Source of the DNA: Plotosus lineatus
Lineage: Eukaryota; Chordata; Actinopteri; Siluriformes; Plotosidae
Assembly: GCA_024760905.1 (NCBI GenBank)
Contig: CM045729.1
Span: forward strand, 45,496,080 to 45,560,079
Length of the DNA stretch: 64,000 bases
Reading direction: 5' to 3'
The translations under genes were made by a program, and so were the position numbers. The notes under the pieces are model-generated. The model was not told the DNA's origin, did no database searches, and saw only the letters and a program-made list of their open reading frames with translations. Below are positions 19,450 to 29,890 of the stretch, piece after piece. Every line of letters begins with the position of its first letter. The stretch's first letter is position 1.

Positions 19450-19575
19450 AGTGGTGTCATGATAATGGCAATAGCTATCGAATTGGGGAGAAGTGGGACC
19501 GACAAGCTGAGAACGGCCATGTGATGAGCTGCACCTGCATGGGCAATGGCAAAGGGGAGTTCAAGTGCGAGCCAC
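19450..19575 (+). CDS. fn1: fn1 exon: FNI-11
   Basis: 126 bp, phase 1 to 1; acceptor AAACAG, donor GTAAGT. It reads [20 protein letters not shown] then [20 protein letters not shown], nearly identical to human I-11 ([22 protein letters not shown]). Four cysteines are present. Confidence 0.97.
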
Positions 19576-19853
19576 GTAAGTGCATTGAATTCAGGCAGCA
19601 GCTTCTTATTATCCTGCACTTTATCATATATGTAATGTACTTAGATTGGGATTTTGGTGAGAAGTCCGAGTACCAGCTGTTCATTTCTGGAGAGAGTTTT
19701 TTTGTTTTTCTGCACTTTCATCTGGTTTCTGTAGCAATGTAAACAAGTGTGCTCAAATAGCAATAAAGTGAACTTCTGGGATGGAGATATGTGCAAAGTA
19801 GTTTGAGATTTGAATGAACAATAATTTGATCAAAATGGTCTTGGTGTTTGTAG

Positions 19854-19960
19854 ATGAAGCTACATGTTATGAAGCAGGAAAGACGTATAAGGTTGGAGAT
19901 GAATGGCAGAAAGAGTACCTTGGCAGCATTTGCACCTGCAGATGCTATGGCGGACAGCAG
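19854..19960 (+). CDS. fn1: fn1 exon: FNI-12, first part
   Basis: 107 bp, phase 1 to 0. It reads [20 protein letters not shown] then [15 protein letters not shown], against human [35 protein letters not shown]. Three cysteines of I-12 plus the extra CRC cysteine are here; the last follows in the next exon. Acceptor TTGTAG, donor GTGAGA. Confidence 0.95.
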
Positions 19961-20163
19961 GTGAGACATTCCTCCACCTACTTAGACACCATTTTCATGT
20001 TAATTTGCTTGTTAACTTTTAGCATAGCTATAGATTTGAAGGAGGATTGTTCCTTTCCTGGTGCACAGCTGAATAAATTGTCCTTATTTATTATGTCTTA
20101 ACAGTTATATATTTCAGATGTAGAATATAGAAATATTTTGTAACTAAAGGCTTGTCTCCTCAG

Positions 20164-20280
20164 GGCTGGCGTTGTGAGAATTGTCTGCGACCCGGTGCTG
20201 GGGTAAACATTGACCTGATCCAGACCCCAGTGCGCACAGATGTATATGACCGTTACAGGGAGAACGCCCTACGCAAACTG
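20164..20280 (+). CDS. fn1: fn1 exon: end of FNI-12 and start of C-terminal tail
   Basis: 117 bp, phase 0 to 0. It starts GWRCENCLRPGAGVNIDLIQ, closing I-12 (human GWRCDNCRRPG), and then runs into a tail, TPVRTDVYDRYRENALRKL, that differs from the human tail apart from a similar Tyr/Arg-rich character. Acceptor CCTCAG, donor GTATGC. Confidence 0.93.
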
Positions 20281-20313
20281 GTATGCATTACTAGATCACT
20301 GATTGATAAGCAC

Positions 20314-20356
<43 letters not shown>
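20314..20356. repeat. (TAA)n microsatellite
   Basis: Fourteen TAA units immediately before the SINE B head. Confidence 0.95.
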
Positions 20357-20357
<1 letters not shown>

Positions 20358-20664
20358 GGGCAGCACAGTGGCATAGTGGTTAGCATGTCTGCTTCACAGC
20401 AAGAAGGCCTGGGTTTGATTCCTAGCCTGTGCGTTTCTGTGTGGAGTTTGCATGTTATCCTCATGCTTGTGTGGGTTTCCTCCGGGTACTCGGGTTTCCT
20501 CCTACAGTCCAAAAACATGCACAGTAGGCTAATTGGCTGTTCAAATCGCCCTTAAGTGTGAATGTGTGAGTGAGAATAATTGTGTGTGTTGGCCCTGCGA
20601 TGGCTTGGCGAGCTGTCTAGAATGTATGAAGCTCTCGCCCAGAGTCAGAAAATAAATGAATGTA

Positions 20665-20667
<3 letters not shown>
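20357..20667 (+). repeat. tRNA-derived SINE family B, near full length
   Basis: The head GGGCAGCACAGTGGCATAGT with GGTTTGATTCCTAGCC as the B-box-like element is followed by TGGGTTTCCTCCGGGTACTC, CAGTCCAAAAACATGC, GGCTAATTGGCTGTTC and the tail CCTGCGATGGCTTGGCGAGC. The AAT microsatellites on both sides suggest that the AATAAATGAATG-type tail and target expanded. Best-preserved family B copy here. Confidence 0.85.
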
Positions 20668-20707
<40 letters not shown>

Positions 20708-20715
20708 TAATAATT
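20668..20715. repeat. (AAT)n microsatellite at SINE B 3' end
   Basis: About 16 AAT units growing from the SINE tail, one interrupted by AAC. Confidence 0.95.
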
Positions 20716-20959
20716 TATTTGCAGTCCATAGATTTTATGATGATTCTTTCATGGTTAAACTGCTTGTGTTAGCTATCTGCCAAAATTAATTTCCCTTGAT
20801 TTTATATTCCTTTTGATGTTGTCCTTGAATCTCAGCCTGGGTCATATTGAGTTGGGATGATGATGACGATGATGATGACAAAAGTTAGAATTATATAAAC
20901 CTAGCACCTAGCCCTAGTGCTGATATCACCAAGAAATAATAAGAAAACATGACTGAGAT

Positions 20960-21299
20960 TTCCTTTCAGCTTTTTCCCTTTTTCAGGGGTCGTCACAGCG
21001 AATGATTCGCACATTTGATTTGGCATAGATTTTTACATTGGATGCCCTTCCTGACACAATCCTTTAGCAAGGGGCAGAAACACGCTGATGGCTATGCAGC
21101 TACTCTTTACGAAAGTCAGCAATGGTTCTTTTACATGAACCTCACACCATAGATGGTGAGAGACATGGCCGGCCTTTGATAACCCAGTTAACTGCACTGG
21201 GGGGACAGTGACAACCTTGTGGAGAGTGGGACTTGAACATCAGGATCAGCCGTAGGATCAGCGGTCCAGCACCCTATACCACCAGGCCATCACTGCCTG
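20960..21299 (-). repeat. SINE family A copy, full length, tail type I
   Basis: Read backwards: head at 21,299 (GCAGTGATGGCCTGGTGGTA), body, then the type I tail with GGATGCCCTTCCTGACACA and TCGTCACAGCGAATGATTCG. It has diverged by several bases from the 50,579 copy. Confidence 0.85.
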
Positions 21300-21360
21300 C
21301 AATAAGAAAACATGACTAAGTACACCAATTTCTCATTGATTACCACAGACATTTTTTGTA

Positions 21361-21720
21361 GATTTTGTAATTAGACAGCATTGGTTGGCACATCCACCTC
21401 ACAGCAAGAAAGTCCTGGGTTTGAGTCTGGTACTCAGCAAAGGTTGTTTGACGATCTGTTTCAAGTTGTGTGTTCTCCTGTTGCTTGAATGGGTTCCCTC
21501 TGGGTACTCCCAGTTTCCTCACACTGTACAAAGACTTGCACATTAGGCTAACCAGCTGTTTCAAATTGCCTCAGGTGTTAATGTGAATGGCTGGTATGTG
21601 TTGACCTTATGATGGACTGGCAAGCTGTTCAGGATGTACAATGCTTTTGCCCAGCATCATTTGAGATGGGCACCAGCCTCCCTTTGACCCTAGGTTTAAA
21701 TGATTCAGCAATGAATGAAT
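21361..21720 (+). repeat. SINE family B copy, diverged
   Basis: CACCTCACAGCAAGAAAGTC, TGGGTTCCCTCTGGGTACTC, GGCTAACCAGCTG and ATGATGGACTGGCAAGCTG follow the family B order, ending in AATGAATGAATGAAT. Confidence 0.8.
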
Positions 21721-21979
21721 GAATAAAAATTTCTATTGGCTGGCCTGTTAAAAGAAATGGATAGTCTTGTGCGAAGCACCGGAGGTCAGACATTTCTGTT
21801 TCACCATACTCCGATCTCAGCCGTCAGCCTGAGACCGCTGCACTCACTATAATTTAGCTCATTTTCATCCTCTTCACACCATTCAATGAGACCTCAGCCT
21901 TGCAGATGATAGTGCTCTGGTTTGCGCTTTGTCTTGTATTCTGAGTTATTCACTCTCAGTCTTTGTTTCTCTTCTACAG

Positions 21980-22048
21980 AATATCCAGTGTCCTATCGAG
22001 TGCCTCAGACCTGATCTACTAGCAGATGCCCAGAGCCCTTCAAAATAA
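21980..22048 (+). CDS. fn1: fn1 last coding exon: dimerisation cysteines and stop
   Basis: 22 codons and a TAA stop. It reads NIQCPIECLRPDLLADAQSP SK. The two cysteines in NIQCPIEC correspond to human NVNCPIEC, which form the interchain disulphides that make the antiparallel fibronectin dimer. Acceptor TCTACAG. The acidic/basic end of the human protein is replaced by a shorter tail. Confidence 0.95.
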   Translation, partial: NIQCPIECLRPDLLADAQSPSK

Positions 22049-22813
22049 TTTTTCTTCTCTGGTGTTGGAGAGGAGCACCCACTAGAGACGATCCTTATTG
22101 TGTTTAAGCCTCAGTGCCCAGTTTATCTCCGCTGTCCTGCTCCCTCTACACTGGGTATTCAGTCCCAATACTCATCATGGTTCCCTCACTGGGATGATCC
22201 ATACTCATCCTCCTCCCATTACCCACACATCAGAGATGTGTTGGCATCTCTTAGGGAGACCTCACCAGTCTGGACAGATTCCGGTCAGTCATATGGACAT
22301 CTTCATGATTCTGTCCTGCTTTTTTTGTTTTGTTATGTTTGTTTTATTCCTCTCACCAGCTGAATCAGCCAAGACCAAAGACTGTATGACTTTAACTTTT
22401 TGGCATTGTTGCAATTTATTTTAGTAAGACATCAATTTTATAAATATTTTGACTCAACTTTATTTCCTTCATCCATTTTTCTAAGTAGTCCTTTAAAAAA
22501 GAGAGATCAGTCATAAATAATAATCACGCACTGTCTTACAATGGAAGTCTCTGTGCCTTGTAGGCATTTTAATAATGTGGTATTGACCCTATTTTGTATT
22601 GATTGGTTTGAATCTGTGTCCTCTGCTTCCTTAAGGAATGCACTCTATTCATGATGACATACACATTTTATTGTTTTTCATTTTTTATTTATCCCATTTT
22701 ATCAATGCATTTTTATAGAATGTAATTTTGGATGTACACTTTTTTATTTTTATTTTTCATTTTTTTGTGATCTAGGTGCCAATCTTAACTACTGGGGAAA
22801 AAAATCCCTTTTT

Positions 22814-22836
22814 AATAAACTTTTTATATAAATAAA
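22814..22836 (+). terminator. candidate polyadenylation signals (paired AATAAA)
   Basis: AATAAA at 22,814-22,819 and 22,831-22,836, followed by a T/TG-rich stretch (tgtatgttgtatatttc). Best candidates for the end of the fn1 message. Confidence 0.65.
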
Positions 22837-22934
22837 TGTATGTTGTATATTTCACACAACATTTCTCTGGTTTATAGGTGCTGCCAGTAGAATTACCCTT
22901 TTATTGTTTGTAACACTATTCTCTCTTCATTCAC

Positions 22935-22940
22935 AATAAA
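22935..22940 (+). terminator. candidate distal polyadenylation signal
   Basis: AATAAA followed by a TTATTATAAGGTGTATGATA-type downstream region. It could serve as a second, distal poly(A) site for fn1. Confidence 0.45.
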
Positions 22941-23092
22941 TTATTATAAGGTGTATGATAACTCCAGCTTTTGGGTGGCACTAAAATCACACAGAGCATT
23001 CAAGTATATAGTATACTACACAGCATAAATATTTATAAATATTTATGTATTATAAAGTAATATTTATTTTATGCGGTGGACCATTTCATATA

Positions 23093-23290
23093 GGAATAGG
23101 TATGGTGGCTCAGGGCTCAGTGGTCAGCACTGGTGCCCCCTCGCCGCCACCCCCCCCCCACCCCCCGTGACATTAAGTAAACTCCAAGCCCCCACAGTCC
23201 AAAGACATGAGATTAGCTGGCAACTGTAAACTGCCCACAGGTGTGAATGGAAGTATGAATTATTGTTTGTGTTGGTTTGGAAGACATAAA
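23093..23290 (+). repeat. SINE family B fragment, decayed
   Basis: GGTGGCTCAGGGCTCAGTGG, CAGTCCAAAGACATGAGATT, CAACTGTAAACTGCCCACAG and GTGTGAATGG follow the family B order. A C-rich run replaces part of the middle. Confidence 0.6.
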
Positions 23291-23818
23291 AATAAAAGAA
23301 AATTAAAACAAAAACAGACAGACAAACAACAAAATAACACCACCAGACCAGGAAGGATAATTATTGAGTAAAATTAAGAGAAACAGGTCAGGAACAGCAC
23401 AATTGATTGACATGAATGAAAGCAGGTGGACAGGGGATAGTATAAGGTGGAAACTATTCAGTAACCTGAACAAAGAAAGCAAGGGTGATTGAAAAGGAAA
23501 TGAGCGTATGACAGCCCTCACTTCCTAGCCAATTTGTTCAGTTGGCTTCCAGCCATGTGCATTGAAATTGAATAGATTTGACGTTACAATTGTTGGGTTG
23601 TCCCAGACCTTGTTGATGCACCATTCAGGAACCCGAGGGTGACATTTTCAAAAGAATATCCAAAAGAATATACAGCTTTAATAAAACTAATTTTAATATT
23701 AATCAGTAGGAGAGCACAAACCTCTGCCAAGCTAAACAAAAAATAGTAAACAGCAGCATTGCTGGACCTGGTGTAGTACCACACTTCATATCTGTAATTG
23801 TCACAATACTTTCATAAT

Positions 23819-24050
23819 GTTCTTTTTCTTCTTCTTCTCCTTTTGGCTGTTCCCTTCAGGGGTCGCCACAGCGAATCCTCTGCCTCCATCTCACCCTATC
23901 CTCTGCATCTTCTTCTCTTACACCAACTACCTTCATGTCTTCCTTCACCATATCCATAAATCTCCTCTTTGGTCTTCCTCTAGGCCTTCTGTCTGGTAGT
24001 TCCAACCTCAGCATCTTCCTACCAATATACTCACTATCCCTCCTCTGTAC
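23819..24050 (-). repeat. 5'-truncated LINE 3' end (copy 1)
   Basis: Read on the minus strand it encodes a non-LTR retrotransposon C-terminal piece: GRPKRRFMDMVKEDMKVVGV, then REEDAEDRVRWRQRIRCGDP and a stop, followed by a short UTR (AAGGGAACAGCCAAAAGGAG) and (GAA)n. Only about 230 bp remain. A second copy is at 27,737-27,890. I cannot assign the LINE clade. Confidence 0.8.
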
Positions 24051-24070
24051 ATGTTTAATATTTTCATAAT

Positions 24071-25270
24071 GTTATACCCCCATTTCACTGGAACACGGAA
24101 TGCAATGATCGTGGCGGAAAGGCACGGAACGCACTCTACGGAGGAGCTTCGGCATTTTTACACGGAAAATGGGTCACAAATCTATGGAGAATTGTACCCT
24201 CGGAACACCTTTGGAATGTTCACGGAATGTGCGGAAAAGACACAGAAAGACTGCGGTACAATGTCGGAATAGATGCGTAAAAGCACTCGGATTACCTTCG
24301 GAACCAGTGCAGATTGCAAAGGAAGACCTTCGGGAAATCATGGAACGTTCACGGCAAGCACGGAACACTCAAGGAACGACTACAGCACTACACTTTAGAA
24401 GGAAGAGCTACGGAATGATTGCAGAACAGGCGGAACGTTCACGTTCAACACGGAATGACTAAAGAATGACTGAGGAATGACCGGCGTAACCACGTTTCAA
24501 TGAGGGAAAATCAGCAAAGATCATAGGATTTGCTCCTGATTCCGCCTATAAAAACACAGAATCAACCACGGAAACTCATTCTCTCATTCATACTATACAT
24601 TTATAATGTACAATTAATTTAAAATTTAACATATGTTAATATGTTTAATATCAATAATGTCAATTGTTCCTTGTATTTGCTCCTCAATAAATCATTCCAG
24701 ACTTAAAACTATTCACACAAGTCCAAACCACAGTGATTATAACTTTAAAACTTTATTACTAGTACATGAACAGGAAAACAGAAAAAAAGTGAATGAACTG
24801 GAATAATTTATAGTGGAAGTGACTTCCTTGAGTGTCCCGCAAGTCTTCCGTGTTATCTGCAACCATTCCGCAAATGTTCTCCATGTATTCTGTAAACCTT
24901 CCGCGAATATTCCGTGGGGATTCTGTGGCTGCTTTTGACCACCCAGAAGAAGGAGGAATGTTAGCGGAATGTTCACGGAAGTCTTGCGAAATAAAAGGAA
25001 CGATCATGGAACGTTTGCGGAAATGATGGTACGTTTGCGGAAGGACTGTGGAATGTGAGGGAACACTGTCGGAAAATTTTTCCGCGAACGTGCTTTTGAA
25101 CATGTTCAAAAGCACGTTCGCAGAAGATTTTGGCCTGACAGAAGAGGGGGAATACCTTCGGAATCGTACAGAAGGACACGGAAGATGACGGAATGACCGA
25201 GGAACATTGGAGGATGACTACGGTTTTGCTTCTGTGAGTCTGCCGCGCTCCAGTGAAATGGGGGTAAAAA
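24071..25270. mobile_element. unclassified inverted-repeat element rich in CGGAA words
   Basis: About 1.2 kb bounded by TACCCCCATTTCACTGGA (24,074 on) and its inverse TCCAGTGAAATGGGGGTA (ending near 25,267). The interior is filled with CGGAA, CGGAAC and CGGAATG words on the + strand (24,090-24,480 and 24,960-25,200) and with the inverse TTCCG at about 24,846-24,915. A 38-bp perfect palindrome lies at 25,084-25,121. Base make-up is far richer in GC/CpG than the flanks. There is no convincing protein. Probably a nonautonomous DNA transposon, but I do not recognise the family and see no certain target duplication. Confidence 0.7.
25084..25121. repeat. 38-bp perfect palindrome
   Basis: GCGAACGTGCTTTTGAACA followed directly by its exact reverse complement, with no spacer. 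Imperfect symmetry continues outwards (AAAATTTTTCC against AGAAGATTTT). Confidence 0.97.
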
Positions 25271-26010
25271 AGATCCAAAAACTGAATGGAATTTGCATGG
25301 GTCGTATTCCCGCCATCCCCACAAGAAATTCATCAAAATCCATTCAAAGATTTTTTTTGCGTAAAGTTGTTATCAAACAAACAATTCATCAATTCAATAT
25401 TGACAGAAACATAATGGTAGACATGGCTTGTACAGTAAGCTGCCTTTATGTCTAATGTATACACTCATATAAGTCATAATTGATTCATTCACACTTCCAG
25501 TTCTTATGAAAAATATAGAATGTTATTCAATATTATTTCTGTGATCACATTTGAAAATACGACGAAGGGTATAAAATGGGACAAAGCCCAACTAATATAT
25601 TTCATAATTTCGAACTGGCTGTTGTCCGTAAGGCATGCAAACACTCTAGTTTTACAGCAGGGGTCAGAAGTGCCTTATAATTCCTTAGCTGTTCAAGATT
25701 TATAATTTCTAAAGGTCATTTGTAAGCAGATCATTTCATGTGCTTTATGTTTTATCGAATTGTCTTCTTGCAAATCTTGCATTCCAAATCTTCCCTCACA
25801 TCTATGTTCAAACGACATTATACTGTACACTGAAACACAGTGATCTCGCAGTTAAATATAGTACACATTGAAACATTGGCTCTGAAAAGTTATGATGTAC
25901 GAATTAAAGAAAAATTCTAAAGGTAATCCTCTGGTATATTCTCACTGCTAGCGAATACACAACACTCAGAATAAATTACATGTGTTTAATATTTTGTTCT
26001 GAAATGGCCA
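25271..26010. other. intergenic DNA, nothing recognised
   Basis: 740 bp, AT-rich, with no repeat family or coding signal that I can see. Confidence 0.6.
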
Positions 26011-26011
26011 A

Positions 26012-26352
26012 TTAAATTCATTCATTCATTTTCTAAGATGCTTAATCCTAATTAGATTAAAGGGGATGTTGATGTTCTTCTCGGCTAACTCAGGGCGAGA
26101 CCAGGGTACACCATGGAGAGCTCACCAGGCCCTCACAGGGCCACATTCACACAGTTTGAGTTGGAATAGTCAATTAGCCTACTATGCATGTTTTTGATGA
26201 GTCAGAGGAACCCTGAGTCCCAGGAGGATACACACAAGCACAAAGAGAACATGTAAACTCTACATAGAAATGCCCGAGCTGGGAATTGAACCTAGGCGTT
26301 CTTGCTGTGAGGTGCACATGCTAACCATGTTGACTGCTAACCATGCAGCCAG
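26012..26352 (-). repeat. SINE family B copy
   Basis: Inverse order: TTTTCTAAGATGCTTAATCC, GAGCTCACCAGGCCCTCACA, AATAGTCAATTAGCCTACTA, GGGAATTGAACCTAGGCG, ending with the inverse head (GCTAACCATGTTGACTGC). Confidence 0.8.
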
Positions 26353-26459
26353 TCTATTCAATTATCACAATCAACTTCACACATGATTTGAAAAAAATAA
26401 TCAATAGCAACCAAAAATCATTGTTTCAAAATATTACAACTTAAAACAAAACTCACAAC

Positions 26460-26810
26460 TTCTTTCCAAAATCACAACAAAATGCTGATCCCTAAAAACA
26501 AAGTTCGGTGTGGAATATAATCTCCATTTGGGTTAATATGGGCCATAATTTGTTGGTGCCCAGGTCTGACGAGCTTCCCCATGTTGTCCTGTGGGATGTT
26601 TCTCCACTCCTTCTGCAATGCTACGATCACTGCCTGTCTGTTCTGTGGTGCTGGAACTCGGCCTGTTACTTGGCGTTCAAGTCGATCCCACAAGTGATTG
26701 ATGGGTGTCGCATCAGGCAAATACAATTCCAGGGAAGGGCATTAAATGCTGCTGCTGCAGATATTCGATCATTGATCATCACGTGACAGTTGAGGCATGG
26801 TCAAAATTCC
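26460..26810 (-). pseudogene. Tc1-like transposase C-terminal remnant
   Basis: The minus-strand reading MYLPDATPINHLWDRLERQV then RVPAPQNRQAVIVALQKEWR follows the Tc1-type PDLNPIEHLWD...RVPAP...L..EW pattern. The catalytic Glu of PIE is changed to Asn (PIN). About 84 codons remain open; upstream domains are missing. A different Tc1 branch from the 13,434 element. Confidence 0.8.
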
Positions 26811-27131
26811 ACTGCAGAATGCTACACATTTTTGCTGAGCTTGATGTTGGCAAGATGACTGCTCGTTAAATTTCTGATTATTGAGACCCGAAACAAACTT
26901 GGAGGTGTAAAAGAATTTAGATCCTGAGCTCAAGCTCAGTGAAGTTTGACGGTGAGTGCTACTACTGGAAATGAGTCATTGTGGTGTTTTGTGCCACTGA
27001 AATACCAGCACTCATGCTCAGATAGTACGACCCAACAATATTTATTGATTATAACTTTATAATTATACAAATTATTTTTTTAATTATAAAAATAAACCCT
27101 TATAACTTTAAAATTAAATGCATATCCTGTA

Positions 27132-27580
27132 CAGTGATCCCTTTCTACTTCATGCTTCAGTTCCTGTGGCTTCAGTGAATCGAGGGTTTTTCAAAAATAT
27201 TCACTGAAAAATTAAAAAAAAAAATAAAGAAATTAAGAAAAAATATTTAAAAAGTTAATGCCACAAAACAAGGCCAAATACAGTATGCAAAAAAAAAAAA
27301 AAAAAAAACAAGAAAACAACCCAAAACCGCCCAAAAAAACTACTTACATTTTTCTGTGAGGTGCGCATCTGTGTGTGCGAGCGCGCACATCTGTATGTGT
27401 GTGTGTGTGTGTCTGGGTGTGTTATTATAAGCATTTATAGCATTGGCTATGTATTTATTGATATTATACACACATATACATGTCCGTATACATCGGTCAG
27501 GGGGTCGATCCTACTTCGTGGAAATTTTGCCTTCAAGGAGGGTCTTGGTTCCCATTAACCAAGAAAAGTGAGGGATCACT
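27132..27580. mobile_element. Tigger/pogo-type MITE, family CAGGGATCC (copy 3)
   Basis: The left end CAGTGATCCCTTTCTACTTC follows a TA; the right end reads AAAGTGAGGGATCACT. The interior matches 55,870: GTGGCTTCAGTGAATCGAGG, poly(A), TGTGAGGTGCGCATCTG, TTATAGCATTGGCTATG, GTCAGGGGGTCGATCCTAC. Inverted relative to copies 1 and 5. Confidence 0.82.
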
Positions 27581-27587
27581 ATACTCT

Positions 27588-28126
27588 TCGTCTTTTCCTT
27601 TCAGCTGTTCCCTTTTTATTCAGGGGTCACCACAGCGAATCATCTGCCTCCATCTTCATGGAAGTCATATTAATGATTCACATATTCAATTTGGCATAGG
27701 TTTTTACGTCGGATGCCCTTCCTGACACAACTCTTACCTTCTTCTTCATCTTTTCCTTTCCGCTGTTCCCTTCAGGGGTCGCCACAGCGAATAATCTGTC
27801 TCAATCTTACCCTATCCTCTGCATCTCCTTCTTTTACACCCACTACCTTCATGTCCTCCTTCACTACATCCATCAATCTCCTCTTTGGGGCACAATCCTT
27901 AGCAAGGGGCAGAAACACGCTGATGGCTTTGCAGCTACTCTTGATGAAAGTCAGCAATGGTTCTTTTACATGCTTCACACCATAGACAGTGAGAAACATG
28001 GCCAGCTTTTGATAACCCAGTTATCTGCATTGGGGGAGACAGTGACAACCTTGTGGAGAGTGAGACCCGAACCCCCAACCTTAGCATCAGTGATCCAGCA
28101 CCTTTTACCACCAGGCCACCACTACC
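27588..28126 (-). repeat. SINE family A copy, tail type I, split by a LINE tail
   Basis: The inverse tail begins at 27,588 (TTCCTTTCAGCTGTTCCC) and the body and head resume at 27,902 (AGCAAGGGGCAGAAACACGC) up to 28,126 (CACCAGGCCACCACTACCC). The interruption is the 27,737-27,890 LINE tail. Confidence 0.85.
27737..27890 (-). repeat. 5'-truncated LINE 3' end (copy 2), nested in a SINE
   Basis: 154 bp with the minus-strand reading KRRLMDVVKEDMKVVGVKEG then DAEDRVRLRQIIRCGDP, the same C terminus as at 23,819. It is flanked by CACAACTCTTA (27,726-27,736) and CACAATCCTTA (27,891-27,901), an 11-bp target duplication with two changes. Confidence 0.85.
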
Positions 28127-28144
28127 CTAAATGCATATACATAC

Positions 28145-28620
<476 letters not shown>

Positions 28621-28789
28621 TCTATAAAGCCTCTATAGCGGTGCTTCTCAATTATTTTCTGTCGCGCCCCCCCTAGGAAGAGGAAAACATTTCGTGCCCC
28701 ACCAATATAAATAGTGTTGTTTGTCGAAAAATTGTTATAAGTAATCCTCTGCATACACTGTATCCTTATTAACATAATGTCTGTCTGTC

Positions 28790-29040
28790 TTCCTTTCAGC
28801 TTTTTCCCTTTTACTTGGGAGTCGCCACAGTGAATCATCTCATTCGCACGTTTGATTTGACAGAGGTTTTTACGTCGGATGCCCTTCCTGTCACAACCCT
28901 TTTAGCAAGGGACAGAAACACGCTGACGACTTTGCAGCTACTCTTTACAAAAGTCAGCAATGGTTCTTTTACATGCCTCTCACCATAGACGGTGAGAGAC
29001 ATGGCCTGCCTTTGATAACCCAGTTAGCTGCACTGGGGGA
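28790..29040 (-). repeat. SINE family A copy, tail type I, nested in hAT element
   Basis: TTCCTTTCAGCTTTTTCCCT, AGTCGCCACAGTGAATCATC, GGATGCCCTTCCTGTCACAA, CTTTACAAAAGTCAGCAATG, ending at GTTAGCTGCACTGGGGGA; the tRNA head is missing. TCCTTATTAACATAATA occurs on both sides (28,763 and 29,040), a clear target duplication. Confidence 0.88.
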
Positions 29041-29638
29041 TCCTTATTAACATAATAAATCCTTATTATCATTATGGAATACCTGTACAAAAAAATGAAG
29101 ATCAATGAATAGATCAATTTTCAACAAAGTATAACTTTATTAACTTTTATTAGTCTTTAAAAAGAGTTAAAGTGTATCAATTTGCCTGAAATTAAAGTGT
29201 CCTTATTTAAACTGTAAACTTTTTGACCAACAATTTGAACCATTTGATACTGAAAAATACAATTAAATAAAATCAATAAATAAAAATAAATTCAAATTGA
29301 TCAGCATCATTAACTCAGGAGCACAATATATAAAACACTTTAACCTACAAAACAAAATGAATAAAACAATTTGTATTTTTATTGTTTTTTTATTATTTTT
29401 TTTTTAATCAAAATGATTAAGTCCAGATTAATGCCTATAATGAGCACGTTTCTCAGTGTACAGATTTTTGAAGCCGGGTTTAAAGCACGATACTGATCTC
29501 TCAGCTCCTGCTCAATGCTGAAATGGGACCCGGACTTATTTTCACAGCGCTGACGTCATCCAGCATGACAGAGACCGTGTGTGCTGCAGGTCAGATCAGT
29601 TCCTCTGCTATGCTGTGGGGTTTTCTGCACTGAGCAGT

Positions 29639-29890
29639 TTAGTACTCCACCTCATCTGATGCTAACAGAGCTAACTGGTTTGCTGAAGTATCATTCACAA
29701 AGCGGGATGGTTGTTGGCAATATTCGGCATGTTTTCGCTGAAAAAACTCACACGGCTCATCACGTGATCGGGGTGTGACGTCTTTAAGTGACGCCTGAAT
29801 TTGTTTGGGTTCATGCTCTCCGCTGCCAATGTTTTCAGACACAGTAAACACAGCGGTCTTTCCTCTTTTCTCACCGCAGCATGGTGAAGC
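29639..29890 (-). pseudogene. hAT (ZBED/Charlie-like) transposase N-terminal remnant
   Basis: The minus-strand reading EPKQIQASLKDVTPRSRDEP then CEFFQRKHAEY and LALLASDEVEY fits the region just after the BED zinc finger in hAT transposases: P-x-L-x-x-H(L)-x-x-x-H-P, then the EFFQRK motif and ALxASY. The zinc-finger cysteines are not clearly kept and the catalytic part is missing. Confidence 0.7.

Larger units (their letters stand above)
20281..21979. other. last fn1 intron, SINE-rich
   Basis: 1.7 kb holding a SINE B copy flanked by AAT repeats, an inverse SINE A and a second, older SINE B. 20,716-20,960 and 21,725-21,979 show no repeats. Confidence 0.8.
22049..22950 (+). other. fn1: fn1 3' untranslated region (approximate end)
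   Basis: AT-rich sequence after the stop with no repeats of the families seen elsewhere. It is rich in ATTTA/TTTTATTT words. AATAAA occurs at 22,814, 22,831 and 22,935, so the message most likely ends within 15-30 bases of one of these. The exact end is inferred. Confidence 0.75.
22951..24068. other. intergenic DNA downstream of fn1
   Basis: Holds a decayed SINE B piece (23,093-23,290, with a C-rich run at 23,143-23,167) and a LINE 3' tail (23,819-24,050). I see no gene. Confidence 0.7.

Noticed and set aside
24051..24462. Overlapping ORFs in the CGGAA element as a transposase
   Set aside because: The translations have no DDE, zinc-finger or helix-turn-helix pattern; long ORFs are expected where CGGAA words suppress stop codons.
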